Of a stretch of 64,000 nucleotides of DNA, positions 17,381-26,358 are shown one piece after another. Position 1 is the first letter of the stretch; each line of letters starts with the position of its first letter. The stretch covers positions 7,502,001-7,566,000 of the forward strand of contig NZ_CP117522.1 of assembly GCF_031679605.1 (NCBI RefSeq), given 5' to 3'. A program made the position numbers and the translations under genes. Source of the DNA: Streptomyces luomodiensis (lineage in GTDB: Bacteria; Actinomycetota; Actinomycetes; Streptomycetales; Streptomycetaceae). Under the pieces are notes generated by a model, which was not told where the DNA came from, did no database searches, and worked only from the letters and a program-made list of their open reading frames with translations.

Positions 17381-17956
17381 ATGGCTGAGAATCCGCTACT
17401 GGCCAGGCATCGCGAGGCGCTCGACCTCTTCACCGAACGCGTACACGCCATCCGGCCCGATCAGTGGGACGGCCCGACGCCGTGCACCGAGTGGACCGTG
17501 CGCGATCTGGTGAACCATCTCGCGGTCGAGCAGATGTGGGTGCCGCCGCTGATCCACGAGGGGACGAGCGTCTCCGACCAGGGCGATGCGCTGGAGGGCG
17601 ATCTGCTCGGGGACGACCCCGTCGCCACGTGGGACGCGGCGGCGGCCGCGGCGCGGGACGCCTTCCGGGAGCCGGGGGCCCTCGACCGGATGGTCGAGCT
17701 CTCGTACGGGGAGAGTCCCGCCACGCATTACTGCGCCCAGATGACGGCCGACGCGGCCGTGCACGCATGGGACCTGTCCCGGGCCATCGGGGCGGACGAG
17801 CGCATTCCGCGGTCGTTGGTGGACTTTTCGGTGCGGGAGGTCGCGCCGTACGCGGCGGATCTGGAGGAGAGCGGGCTTTTCGCGGCGCCCGTCGATCCGC
17901 CGCCGGGGGCGGATGCGCAGGCCCGGCTCTTGGCGCTGCTGGGGCGCGAGCCGTAG
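17381..17956 (+). CDS. TIGR03086-type mycothiol-dependent (DinB-like) protein
   Basis: A 191-residue four-helix-bundle protein of the maleylpyruvate-isomerase/DinB superfamily. Key features are DQWDGPTPCTEWTVRDLVNHL at the N-terminus (His metal ligand) and ADAAVHAWDLSRAIG, giving the TIGR03086 signature. Family members bind a divalent metal and in some cases mycothiol. It begins seven bases after the holin-like gene. A GGGGC-TCC-GCCCC hairpin follows 40 bp downstream. Confidence 0.87.
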   Translation: MAENPLLARHREALDLFTERVHAIRPDQWDGPTPCTEWTVRDLVNHLAVEQMWVPPLIHEGTSVSDQGDALEGDLLGDDPVATWDAAAAAARDAFREPGALDRMVELSYGESPATHYCAQMTADAAVHAWDLSRAIGADERIPRSLVDFSVREVAPYAADLEESGLFAAPVDPPPGADAQARLLALLGREP

Positions 17957-18670
17957 GCGTGTGAGTCCCCCACCCCGCCCCTTCCCGAACCGATGGGGCT
18001 CCGCCCCCTCGACCCCCACCGGAACTCCGCCCCGCCCCCGCGCACAGCGGACCCGGCGATGGCGCGGAGACCACAGTGGCGTGCCCACCCGCGCACAGGC
18101 CGCACGGGTGCGGCTTCACGCGGCCGGACGGCGCGGGCCATGCCTACCCCGTGGACGGTGCGGGTGGGGCACACCTCTGGGCGGTCGGGGGTCGCGAGGA
18201 CGCCCACCGGCGGGCGGGCGGTGCGGCCGTGTCCGCGGGTGCCGGTGCGGCTACCCGTGGGCGGGCGTTGCGGGTGTGCCTACCCCGCCGTAGGCGGGGC
18301 GGTGTGGGCGTGCCCGCCGCCCCCCCGGTGGGTGCGGGTGCGGTTGCCCACCCGTGCGCCCCACCCGTGCGCGGCGACGCGCCGGGCGCGCCCGCCCCTG
18401 GGTGGGCACGCGGGCCTGTCGGACAGGCGGCGGCGCGGGCGATGGCGATGCGCACCCGTGCGCAGACGGTACGGGTGGGGCACCCCTTGGACGGGGCGGC
18501 ACGACGGGTGGGCATACCCATGGACAGGTGGCGCGGGCGTGCGCACCCGTGCGCAGGCGGCGCGGGTGGGCACGCCCATGCTGGGCGCGCCCCGGGGGCG
18601 CGTGGGGGTGGGTGTGGGGCGGAGGGGGCTTCGCCCCGCGCCCCCAGGGGTGAACCGCGTCCCGCGGAAT
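17957..18670. repeat. 714-bp gap with degenerate ~30-bp GC-rich repeats
   Basis: No credible gene. From about 18060 to 18600 the sequence is built of degenerate 26-33-bp units around GTGCGCACCCGTGCGCAGGC and GCGGGTGGGCA; the best preserved copies are at 18448-18480 and 18540-18572. Short GGGGC-TCC/TTC-GCCCC hairpins stand at both ends (17995-18007 and 18625-18637) and may stop transcription from the TIGR03086 gene and from the catalase gene. Confidence 0.7.
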
Positions 18671-20770
18671 TCAGCAGCGGACTGCTGGGCGGTCCCAGTG
18701 GCGGTGGGCGGCTATCGCTTCGGTGAAGGCTTGGGTGAACTCCTCGCTCGCCGTGCCCGTGGTCGCGTCCGTGACCACGCCGCGGTCGGCGCAGACGTGG
18801 CCGTGGCCCGAGGCGATGTGGAGGCCCTCCGGTTCCAGGGTGGCCAGGATGCCGACGCCGGAGCCGAGTGCCCCGATGGGCTTGCCGTGGCGGTAGGCGT
18901 CGCGGACGAAGCGCATGGCGGTGCTGTCCGAGGCCAGGTCGGGGGTGCCGGTGGGGCCGCCGGGGAGGAGGACGGCGTCGTAGAGGACGGAGGCGACCGT
19001 GGGGAGGGCGCGGTCGACCGCGTAACCGTTGCCGTCGGCGCCGCGCACCTTGCCGTCGTGCGCGGCGAGGGCCTCGACGACGGCGCCCTGGGCGGTGAGC
19101 GCCTCCTGGGCCTGGGTGAGCTGCTCGGTGTCCACCCCGTCGGTGACCAGGACCGCGATCTGGCGGGTGCGGATCGAGCCGTCGCCCTGGAGGTTGTCGA
19201 TGCTCAGCGCGGGCGAGGCCTGCGGCTTGTGGTTGGCGGCGCCCGGTTCCGGGTTCGCCACGCCGATGCCCTGGGCCACCTGCGAGGCCAGGTCGTAGTC
19301 GACGTGGGCCAGCTGGTCGACGGTGCGCTCCCGTACGTGCACCGCGCCGACCTTGCCCAGTTCGAAGCGGAAGGCGTCCACGATGTGGCGCTTCTCCCAG
19401 GCGCTCATGCTGTTCCAGAACAGCGCGGCCTGGCTGTAGAAGTCCTTGAAGGACTCGCTCCGCTTGCGGATCTTGTGGCCCTCGACCCGCTCCGCGTAGT
19501 GGGAGAAGGCATAGCCGTCCGCGCCGGCGATCGCCGGGCAGCCCCCGCCGAGGGAGTTGGGGGAGTAGTTGGTGCCCTGGTGGATCGCGGTCTGGTGGTA
19601 GCCGTCCCGGTGGTTGGTCCGGGCCGGGGCGACCGGCTGGTTGACCGGGAGCTGCGAGAAGTTGGGGCCGCCGAGCCGGATCAGCTGGGTGTCCAGGTAC
19701 GAGAAGTTCCGGGCCTGGAGCAGCGGGTCGTTGGTGAAGTCGATACCGGGGACGACGTTCCCGGTGTGGAAGGCCACCTGCTCGGTCTCCGCGAAGAAGT
19801 TGTCCGGGTTGCGGTCCAGGACCATGTGGCCGATGGGCCGCACCGGCACCTGCTCCTCCGGAATGATCTTCGTGGCGTCGAGCAGATCGAAGTCGAAGTT
19901 GAACTCGTCCTCCTCCGGGACCAGCTGCACCCCCAGCTCGTACTCGGGGTACTCACCCGCCTCGATCGCCTGCCACAGGTCGCGCCGGTTGAAGTCCGGG
20001 TCGCGGCCCTGGCACTCCTGCGCCTCGTCCCACACCAGCGAGTGGACGCCGAGTTTCGGCTTCCAGTGGAACTTCACGAAGGTGCCGCGCCCCCGCGCGT
20101 CCACGAAGCGGAAGGTGTGCACGCCGAAGCCCTGCATCATCCGGAAGCTGCGCGGAATCGCCCGGTCCGACATCAGCCACATCATCATGTGCATGGTCTC
20201 GGGCTGGAGCGAGACGAAGTCCCACAGGGTGTCATGGGCGGAGGCGCCGGTCGGGATCTCGTTCTGCGGCTCCGGCTTGAGCGCGTGCACGAAGTCGGGG
20301 AACTTGATCCCGTCCTGGATGAAGAAGACCGGCATGTTGTTGCCGACCAGGTCGTAGTTGCCCTCCGAGGTGTAGAACTTCGTCGCGAAGCCCCGCACGT
20401 CGCGCACCGTGTCCGCCGAGCCCCGGGGCCCCTGCACGGTGGAGAACCGTACGAAGACCGGGGTGCGCACGGACGGGTCCTGGAGGAAGGCGGCGCGGGT
20501 GAACTCCGCGCACGACTCGTACGGCTCGAAGTAGCCGTAGGCGCCCGCGCCCCGCGCGTGCACGACCCGCTCCGGGATGCGCTCATGGTCGAAGTGGGTC
20601 ATCTTCTCGCGGAAGTGGAAGTCCTCCATCAGGGTCGGGCCGCGTTCGCCCACCGTGAGGGAGTCATCGGTGTGGTCGACCGCCACACCCTGGTCGGTGG
20701 TCAGTGGTCCTTCGGCGGGATCGGCGGCACGGTACTTCTCGCGCTGCCGCTCCTTGCGGTTCTCCGTCAT
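18671..20770 (-). CDS. katE: Large-subunit catalase (HPII type) with DJ-1-like C-terminal domain
   Basis: A 699-residue haem catalase that converts hydrogen peroxide to water and oxygen. The distal His is in [12 protein letters not shown], Asn in VGNNMPVFF, and the proximal Tyr ligand region is [16 protein letters not shown]. After the catalase core (to ~ residue 530) comes a flavodoxin/DJ-1-like domain ([16 protein letters not shown] onward), the mark of clade 2 large catalases such as E. coli HPII (753 residues). Its start overlaps the DJ-1/PfpI gene by four bases (ATGA), so it is the last gene of a four-gene minus-strand unit. Confidence 0.95.
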   Translation of the reverse strand: MTENRKERQREKYRAADPAEGPLTTDQGVAVDHTDDSLTVGERGPTLMEDFHFREKMTHFDHERIPERVVHARGAGAYGYFEPYESCAEFTRAAFLQDPSVRTPVFVRFSTVQGPRGSADTVRDVRGFATKFYTSEGNYDLVGNNMPVFFIQDGIKFPDFVHALKPEPQNEIPTGASAHDTLWDFVSLQPETMHMMMWLMSDRAIPRSFRMMQGFGVHTFRFVDARGRGTFVKFHWKPKLGVHSLVWDEAQECQGRDPDFNRRDLWQAIEAGEYPEYELGVQLVPEEDEFNFDFDLLDATKIIPEEQVPVRPIGHMVLDRNPDNFFAETEQVAFHTGNVVPGIDFTNDPLLQARNFSYLDTQLIRLGGPNFSQLPVNQPVAPARTNHRDGYHQTAIHQGTNYSPNSLGGGCPAIAGADGYAFSHYAERVEGHKIRKRSESFKDFYSQAALFWNSMSAWEKRHIVDAFRFELGKVGAVHVRERTVDQLAHVDYDLASQVAQGIGVANPEPGAANHKPQASPALSIDNLQGDGSIRTRQIAVLVTDGVDTEQLTQAQEALTAQGAVVEALAAHDGKVRGADGNGYAVDRALPTVASVLYDAVLLPGGPTGTPDLASDSTAMRFVRDAYRHGKPIGALGSGVGILATLEPEGLHIASGHGHVCADRGVVTDATTGTASEEFTQAFTEAIAAHRHWDRPAVRC

Positions 20771-21333
20771 CGTGCCGATCCCTTCGTCGAGCCCTTCGCC
20801 GTCTTCGCGAACTCCTCCAGGAACGCCTCGTGGAACGCCTTGAGGTCATCGGGCTTACGGCTGGTGATCAGGGTGTTGGGGCCGCCGGTGCAGACCTTGA
20901 CCTGCTCGTCCACCCACGTCCCGCCGGCGTTGGTGATGTCGGTGCGCAGGCTCGGCCAGGAGGTGAGGGTGCGGCCGCGTACGACGTCGGCCTCCACCAG
21001 CGTCCAGGGGGCGTGGCAGATCGCGGCCACCGGTTTGCCGGCGTCGAAGAAGCCCTTGGCGAAGGCGACGGCCGCCGTGTCCAGGCGCAGGAAGTCGGGG
21101 TTGGCGACGCCGCCGGGCAGTACCAGGGCGTCGTACTCGTCGACCGTCGCGTCCTTCACGACCTGGTCGACCTCGAAGGTGTCCGCCTTGTCGAGATGGT
21201 GGAAAGCCTGGACGCGGCCGGGCTTGGTGGACACCAGCCGGGGGGTGCCACCGGCGTCCCGGACCGCCTGCCAGGGGTCGGTCAGCTCAACCTGTTCCGT
21301 GCCTTCCGGGGCGACGAGAAAGGCGACCTTCAT
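20767..21333 (-). CDS. DJ-1/PfpI family protein (type 1 glutamine-amidotransferase-like)
   Basis: A 188-residue single-domain protein. The nucleophile elbow AICHAPW carries Cys106, with PGGVANPDF and the acidic residue of the N-terminal strand (VAPEGTEQVEL, Glu10 region) completing the usual site. Relatives act as protein deglycases/chaperones or intracellular peptidases in stress. It overlaps katE by four bases; katE itself ends in a domain of the same fold, so the pair probably shares ancestry and regulation. Confidence 0.92.
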   Translation of the reverse strand: MKVAFLVAPEGTEQVELTDPWQAVRDAGGTPRLVSTKPGRVQAFHHLDKADTFEVDQVVKDATVDEYDALVLPGGVANPDFLRLDTAAVAFAKGFFDAGKPVAAICHAPWTLVEADVVRGRTLTSWPSLRTDITNAGGTWVDEQVKVCTGGPNTLITSRKPDDLKAFHEAFLEEFAKTAKGSTKGSAR

Positions 21334-21432
21334 TGCTGTTCACGTCCTTCCGGTCCGGATATCGCTCTCGCATCTCGCATGCGTGCGTCCGGTGCGGCGG
21401 GTAGCCAGCCGGACGGGGTCGAAACGGGTACG

Positions 21433-23238
21433 TCACGCCTTTTCGGAGGATTTATTCCGGTGCGGCAGGAAGTCCTGCACCTTCGCCTTCAGGCCCTGCC
21501 GGACCATGCCCGCCCGGTCCGGGTCGCCCTTGACGATCGACTCGACCGTGGCCTCCATCTGCTCCCAGGTGGCGTGCGGCGGGATCGGCGGCACGGCCGG
21601 ATCGGTGAGGAACTCCACGACCGCCGGGCCGTCCGCGTCCAGCGCCCGGCGCCACGCGTCCGCCACCTGCTCGGGCTTCTCCACCCGGATGCCGGTCATG
21701 CCGAGCGATTCGGCGAACCGCGCGTAGGACACGTCGGGGATCTCCTGCGAGGGCCGGAACTGCGGTGCGCCGCCCATCGCCCGCATCTCCCAGGTGACCT
21801 GGTTGAGGTCCTGGTTGTTCCAGACGCCGATCACCAGCCGGGGGTCCTCCCACAGGTGGCGGTACTTCGCCACCGTGATCAGCTCCGCCATGCCGTTCAT
21901 CTGCATCGCGCCGTCCCCGACCAGCGCCACCGCCGGCCGGTCCGGACGGGCGAACTTGGCGCCGATCGCGTACGGCACCCCGCAGCCCATCGTGGCCAGC
22001 GTGCCCGACAGCGAGGCGCGCATCTCGCCGCGCATCGTCAGATGGCGGGCGTACCAGTTGGCGACGGAGCCGGAGTCGCAGGTGAGGACGGTGTCGGAGG
22101 GGAGCAGCGGGTCCAGGCAGTGGGCCACGTACTCGGGGTTGATCGGGTCGGCGGACACCTCCGCGCGCTGGGCCATCACCTCGCGCCAGCGCCGTACGCC
22201 CCCGATGATCTCCTCCTGCCAGTCGCGCGCCTCCTTGCGCTCCAGCAGCGGCAGCAGCCGCAGCAGGGTCTCGCGGGCGTCGCCGACCAGATTGACCTCG
22301 TAGGGATAGCGCATCCCGATCATGTGCGGATCGAGATCGATCTGCACCCCGCGCGCCTTGCCGAACTCCGGCAGGAACTGGGCGTACGGGAAGCTGGAGC
22401 CGATCGTCAGCAGCGTGTCGCAGTCCCGCATCATCTCGTACGAGGGGCGGGTGCCCAGCAGCCCGATGGGGCCGGTGACGTACGGCAGCTCATCGCCGAG
22501 CGCGTCCAGGCCGAGCAGCGCCTTGGCGACACCGGCGCCGAGGGTGTCGGCGATCCGCTGGACCTCCTTGCGCGCCCCGGCGGCTCCCTGGCCCACCAGG
22601 ATCGCGACCCGCTCGCCCGCGTTCAGCACCTCCGCGGCCCGGTCCACGGCGGTGCTGGAGGGCACCGCGGACCAGCCGCTGCGGTCCAGGCTGGAGGGCA
22701 CCATCTTGAACTCGTGGGTGGGCGCGGAGTAATCGAGCTCCTGCACATCCGCCGGGATGATCACGGCGGTGGGGGCACGGCGGGCGTAGGCGGTGCGGAT
22801 CGCCCGGTCCAGGACGTTGGGCAGCTGCTCGGGGACGGTGACCGTCTCCAGGAAGTCGGAGGCCACGTCCTTGTAGAGGCTGTGCAGATCCACCTCCTGC
22901 TGGTACGAGCCGCCCATCGCGCTGCGGTGGGTCTGGCCGACCAGGGCCACCACCGGCACATGGTCCAGCTTGGCGTCGTACAGCCCGTTCAGCAGATGGA
23001 TCGCGCCGGGGCCCGAGGTGGCCGCGCACACGCCGAGGCGGCCGCTGAACTTGGCGTAGCCGACGGCGTCGAAGGCCGCCATCTCCTCGTGCCGGGCCTG
23101 GATGAACCGGGGCTCGTTGTCGGCCCGCCCCCATGCGGCGAGCAGGCCGTTGATGCCGTCCCCCGGGTAGCCGAACACATGCTCGACGCCCCATTCGGAC
23201 AGCCGGGCGAGGAGGTAGTCGGCCACTTTCATGGTCAT
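21433..23238 (-). CDS. Thiamine-diphosphate enzyme, pyruvate oxidase/acetolactate synthase-like
   Basis: A 601-residue ThDP enzyme. The activating Glu lies in ARHEEMAAFDAVGYAK, the FAD/central domain is present, and the ThDP-Mg motif GDGAMQMNGMAELI...WNN is intact near residues 425-460. It resembles PoxB-type pyruvate dehydrogenase (quinone) more than anabolic acetolactate synthase, as no small subunit gene is nearby. Three in-frame ATGs cluster at 23247, 23238 and 23232; I chose 23238 because GGAG lies 11 bases upstream, while the first is only two bases away. It sits between the LLM and DJ-1 genes. Confidence 0.9.
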   Translation of the reverse strand: MTMKVADYLLARLSEWGVEHVFGYPGDGINGLLAAWGRADNEPRFIQARHEEMAAFDAVGYAKFSGRLGVCAATSGPGAIHLLNGLYDAKLDHVPVVALVGQTHRSAMGGSYQQEVDLHSLYKDVASDFLETVTVPEQLPNVLDRAIRTAYARRAPTAVIIPADVQELDYSAPTHEFKMVPSSLDRSGWSAVPSSTAVDRAAEVLNAGERVAILVGQGAAGARKEVQRIADTLGAGVAKALLGLDALGDELPYVTGPIGLLGTRPSYEMMRDCDTLLTIGSSFPYAQFLPEFGKARGVQIDLDPHMIGMRYPYEVNLVGDARETLLRLLPLLERKEARDWQEEIIGGVRRWREVMAQRAEVSADPINPEYVAHCLDPLLPSDTVLTCDSGSVANWYARHLTMRGEMRASLSGTLATMGCGVPYAIGAKFARPDRPAVALVGDGAMQMNGMAELITVAKYRHLWEDPRLVIGVWNNQDLNQVTWEMRAMGGAPQFRPSQEIPDVSYARFAESLGMTGIRVEKPEQVADAWRRALDADGPAVVEFLTDPAVPPIPPHATWEQMEATVESIVKGDPDRAGMVRQGLKAKVQDFLPHRNKSSEKA

Positions 23239-23305
23239 GTGGGTCATCACTCCGTTCGGGGTTTCTTTCGGCCACTCGGCGATCCGGCCGTGACCGCTCG
23301 AGGTC

Positions 23306-24271
23306 TCAACCGGCCACCTGCGGCAGCACCTTGGTGCGGTAGAAATCGAAGAAGCCGCGCTGATCGGGACCGATCTGGTTGACGTAGACGGTGTCGAATC
23401 CGGCATCGGCGTACGCCTTCAGCGCGCCGACATGCGCCTCCGCGTCGTCCCCGCAGATCACCCGCTCGGCCAGCCGCTCGGGGGTGACCAGCTCGGCGGC
23501 CTGCTGGAACTGGCCCGGGGTGGTCAGCGTCGACAGCAGCGAGCCGGGCAGCGCCTCGGTCGGCCACAGCCGGTGGACGGTGCGCAGCGCCTCGTCCGGG
23601 TCCGGGCCGTAGCACACCTTCAGCCCGCCGCGGGCCGGCTTGCTGTTGCCGCCGGCGCCGCTGCCGCGCCGGAACCGCGCCACCAGCTCCGCGTCCGGGA
23701 CCACGGTGATGAAGCCGTCGCCGACCCGCCCGGCCAGCGCCGCGGCGGCCGATCCGAAGGCCGCGATGTCGATGGGCACCGGCTCCTCGGGCACCGTGTA
23801 CAGCCGTGCGTTCTCCACCGTGTAGTGCTTGCCGTAGTGGGTGACGCGGCGCCCCTCGAACAGCTGCCGCATCACCATCACGGCCTCCTCCAGCATCTCC
23901 AGCCGGACCGGCGCGGTCGGCCAGTGGTCGCCGAGCACATGCTCGTTCAGCGCCTCGCCGCTGCCCACGCCCAGCCGGAAGCGGCCCTCCAGCAGCACCG
24001 AGCTGGTCGCGGCCGCCTGGGCCACGATGGCGGGGTGCATACGGATGATGGGGCAGGTCACCGCCGTCTGCACGGGCAGGCTGGTGGCCTGTGCGAGGGC
24101 GCCGATCACCGACCAGACGAAGGGACTCTGACCCTGGGCGTCGTTCCACGGGTGGTAGTGATCCGAGATCCACAACGCGTGGAACCCGGCCTGCTCCGCC
24201 ATCCGGGCCTGCTCGACCAGCTCCGCGGGCCCGTGTTCTTCGGCGGCCAGGAAATAGCCGTACTCGGTCAT
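23306..24271 (-). CDS. LLM-class F420-dependent oxidoreductase (TIGR03557-like)
   Basis: A 321-residue TIM-barrel flavin/F420 enzyme. The N-terminus MTEYGYFLAAEEHGP, SDHYHPWNDAQGQSPFVW and GVGSGEALNEHVLG are typical of the F420-dependent glucose-6-phosphate dehydrogenase-like group. The physiological substrate cannot be given. GGAGGG precedes ATG 24271. It heads a minus-strand unit with the ThDP enzyme (67-bp gap), DJ-1 and catalase. A sigma-B-like promoter candidate lies 40 bp upstream. Confidence 0.92.
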   Translation of the reverse strand: MTEYGYFLAAEEHGPAELVEQARMAEQAGFHALWISDHYHPWNDAQGQSPFVWSVIGALAQATSLPVQTAVTCPIIRMHPAIVAQAAATSSVLLEGRFRLGVGSGEALNEHVLGDHWPTAPVRLEMLEEAVMVMRQLFEGRRVTHYGKHYTVENARLYTVPEEPVPIDIAAFGSAAAALAGRVGDGFITVVPDAELVARFRRGSGAGGNSKPARGGLKVCYGPDPDEALRTVHRLWPTEALPGSLLSTLTTPGQFQQAAELVTPERLAERVICGDDAEAHVGALKAYADAGFDTVYVNQIGPDQRGFFDFYRTKVLPQVAG

Positions 24272-24310
24272 GGGGCCCTCCTCGAGCGCGGGATGCGGCA
24301 GATGCGACGG

Positions 24311-24335
24311 GTAACCGGCGCTCGGGGAAGAAAAC
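24311..24335 (-). promoter_or_regulatory. Sigma-B-like promoter candidate for LLM-ThDP-DJ1-catalase unit
   Basis: Minus strand GTTT, 15 bases, GGTTAC: one mismatch from GNNT-N14-16-GGGTAC. It lies 40 bp upstream of the LLM start, the first gene of the catalase unit. Confidence 0.45.
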
Positions 24336-24439
24336 CTCGGTCGGCGGGGCGCGGGGCGGGCACGGGGCGGCCCGTGGACCCGCGGAACCGGGGCGCGCCC
24401 CGGTCCCGCCCGTGGCCCGCCGGGAGCCGCCCGTGGCCC

Positions 24440-24751
24440 GGCCGGGCCACGCCCGGTGATCGTGTGGCGTGGGCGGGGGTTAGGTGATCGTGTGGCGCGG
24501 GCGGCGCTCACGTGGCCGTGCGGCGTACGCGGCGCCTACGTGTCCACGCGGCGCACGGCGGTTACGTGCCGTGGGCGGCGGCTGCGTGGCCGCGTGAAGT
24601 GATCGAGTGGTGCGGGCGGCGGCTGGGCGCGGGCGGCGGTTACGTGGTCACCCGGCGTGGGCGGCGGCTGCGTGGTCGCGCGGCGTGGGCGGCGGCTGCG
24701 TGGCCCGCGTGGCGCTGGCGGTGGTACGCAATCGCGTGGCGCTGGCGGCGG
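24440..24751. repeat. 28-bp tandem repeat array, about 10 degenerate copies
   Basis: Units follow the pattern CGTGGTCGCGCGGCGTGGGC + GGCGGCTG (28 bp). Well-kept neighbours start near 24640 and 24668. Some copies are shortened to 17-20 bp. No ribosome site or natural reading frame is present. Similar sequence resumes after the gene remnant at about 24930-25000. Confidence 0.75.
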
Positions 24752-24923
24752 CAGTCGGCCGGGTCCTGCTTGGCCAGGGATTCCGTACGGTCGCCCGCCG
24801 CTTCCGGCGGGCCGAGCGCCACTACCCGGTGCGGGGCGTCGGAGTCGACCTCCGGATCACCGTCGCCAGATCCGGCCGGAACTCCGCGTGCCACGCCCCG
24901 GCGGCCGTCCCCGCGCCCGCCGG
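24752..24923 (-). pseudogene. Decayed duplicate of the adjacent PAS/GAF gene
   Basis: This stretch is a copy of two parts of the neighbouring sensor gene. 24752-24860 matches 25325-25433 (constant offset 573) and 24864-24923 matches 25588-25647 (offset 724), with about 10 percent base changes in the first part and fewer in the second. The offset change means 151 bp were lost at the join, which breaks the frame; no start codon or full domain remains. It is embedded in the 28-bp repeat array. Confidence 0.85.
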
Positions 24924-25017
24924 GGCGACGCGCGGCGGTGACGCGTTGGTGGGCGCGGTTACGTCCGCGTGGGTGTTCCCGGGCGGCCTTGGTGCCGCCC
25001 GGGGTGTCCCGTGCCGC

Positions 25018-26214
25018 TTACGTCTCGGCGGCCGGGGTGCGGGGAGTCGTGCGGGGCATGGTCAGGGCGATATGGCGGGAGATGCGGTCCGCCGCGCCCG
25101 CCTCCGCCATTTCGAAGGCCGCGCGCCCGCCCGTACGGAAGAGCGTGAGCGCCCCGCGGACCGGGTCCGTGGCGGAGGTGCGCAGGGGTATGCACAGCAG
25201 CGAGGTGACCTCCTCCCGGACCAGGACAGGCGCGCCCGTCGCATCCCGCCCGAAGGCGTCCGCGTCGGGCTGGCCGACCCGTAGCGCGGAGACCCCGTCG
25301 GACAGCGCGTCCACCACCAGGGGGCAGCCGGCCGGGTCCTGCTTGGCCAGGGATTCCGTACGGTCGCCCGCCGCGTCCGGCGGGCCGAGCACCACCACCC
25401 GGCGCGGGGCGTCGGAGCCGGTCTCCGGGGCCAGGTCGGCGATCACCCAGTCCGCGAACCGGCCGTGCAGCACCTGCGCCGCCCGGACCAGCACGGGCTC
25501 CGGCCCGCCGCCGTCGAGCGCCACTTTCAGCAGCGCCGTCGTCATGTCGTCGACCAGGTCCAGCAGCTGGGCATGGCGGGTCACCTCCGCCAGATCCGGC
25601 CGGGACTCCGCGTGCCACGCCCCGGCCGCCGTCCCCGCGCCCGCCGGATGGCCGGCCATCCCGGGCTGGAACGCCGCCAGCACCGCCGGATGGGGCTCGC
25701 CCGGCGGCCGCAGCGCGGCCAGGGTCACCCGCGCCTCGCCGTCGGCCGACGGCTGCGACAGCCGCACCGTCAGGCTGCGGTCGCCCTCGCCGCGGGCGAC
25801 GGCGGCGACCTGCGAGCGCAGCGCCGCCTGCCCGTCGCGCCGCAGCGACGCGGTGAGCGGGCGCCCGGTGGCGTATCCGGCGCGGGTGTTGAACAGCTGG
25901 GTGGCGGCGAAGTTCATCCGCCGCACCACGGATTCGCGGTCCAGCAGCACCGCCGCGACCGGCATCCGCTGGAACAGCGCCCGCAGCAGCTGCTGTTCCT
26001 GCGGGCCGCCCCGACCGCCACCGGGGCGCGGGGAGGCGGCCGCCAGCTCCTCGTACCTCGGCCACAGCACGTCCACCACATGCTGGAGCTCGAAAAGAGC
26101 GGCGTCCAGCAGGGACAGCCGCTCCTGCGAGGGCAGCGCCCGCGCGGCCCGCAACTCGCCCACCCGTCTGCGGAAGTCTCTGAGCTCCGCACCAAATTCC
26201 TGCGCCCCTGGCAT
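25018..26214 (-). CDS. PAS/GAF-domain sensory protein
   Basis: A 398-residue soluble protein. It opens with a short helical segment (GAELRDFRRRVGELRAAR), a PAS-like domain (LLRALFQRMPVAAVLLDRES, residues ~75-190), a linker, and a C-terminal GAF domain (VLVREEVTSLLCIPLRT, FRTGGRAAFEMAEAGAADRI). No output domain is present, so it may pass its signal by partner contact. It is divergent from the GAF-ANTAR gene. Start ATG 26214 is favoured over GTG 26247 by protein appearance; neither has a strong ribosome site. A broken duplicate of part of this gene lies 95-265 bp downstream. Confidence 0.8.
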   Translation of the reverse strand: MPGAQEFGAELRDFRRRVGELRAARALPSQERLSLLDAALFELQHVVDVLWPRYEELAAASPRPGGGRGGPQEQQLLRALFQRMPVAAVLLDRESVVRRMNFAATQLFNTRAGYATGRPLTASLRRDGQAALRSQVAAVARGEGDRSLTVRLSQPSADGEARVTLAALRPPGEPHPAVLAAFQPGMAGHPAGAGTAAGAWHAESRPDLAEVTRHAQLLDLVDDMTTALLKVALDGGGPEPVLVRAAQVLHGRFADWVIADLAPETGSDAPRRVVVLGPPDAAGDRTESLAKQDPAGCPLVVDALSDGVSALRVGQPDADAFGRDATGAPVLVREEVTSLLCIPLRTSATDPVRGALTLFRTGGRAAFEMAEAGAADRISRHIALTMPRTTPRTPAAET

Positions 26215-26358
26215 GGGCACACCGTAGCCTGACCGTTCGCGGCGCACGGCATGGGTGGTGTTTTCGGCTCAATGGCGTGGGAAGTCGAAAAAATCGGGGC
26301 CCCGCGGGGACGGGGCCGGACAGCGCAGCACACGGGAGCGAAAGGACCGGACTCGGCG

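Noticed and set aside
17993..21727. Very long open frame on the plus strand across the catalase region
   Set aside because: It runs through the repeat block and antisense to catalase and DJ-1; the minus-strand proteins are clear family members.
20704..23382. Plus-strand open frame opposite the ThDP enzyme
   Set aside because: Composition is rich in Arg, Gly, His and Val without motifs; the opposite frame encodes an intact ThDP enzyme.
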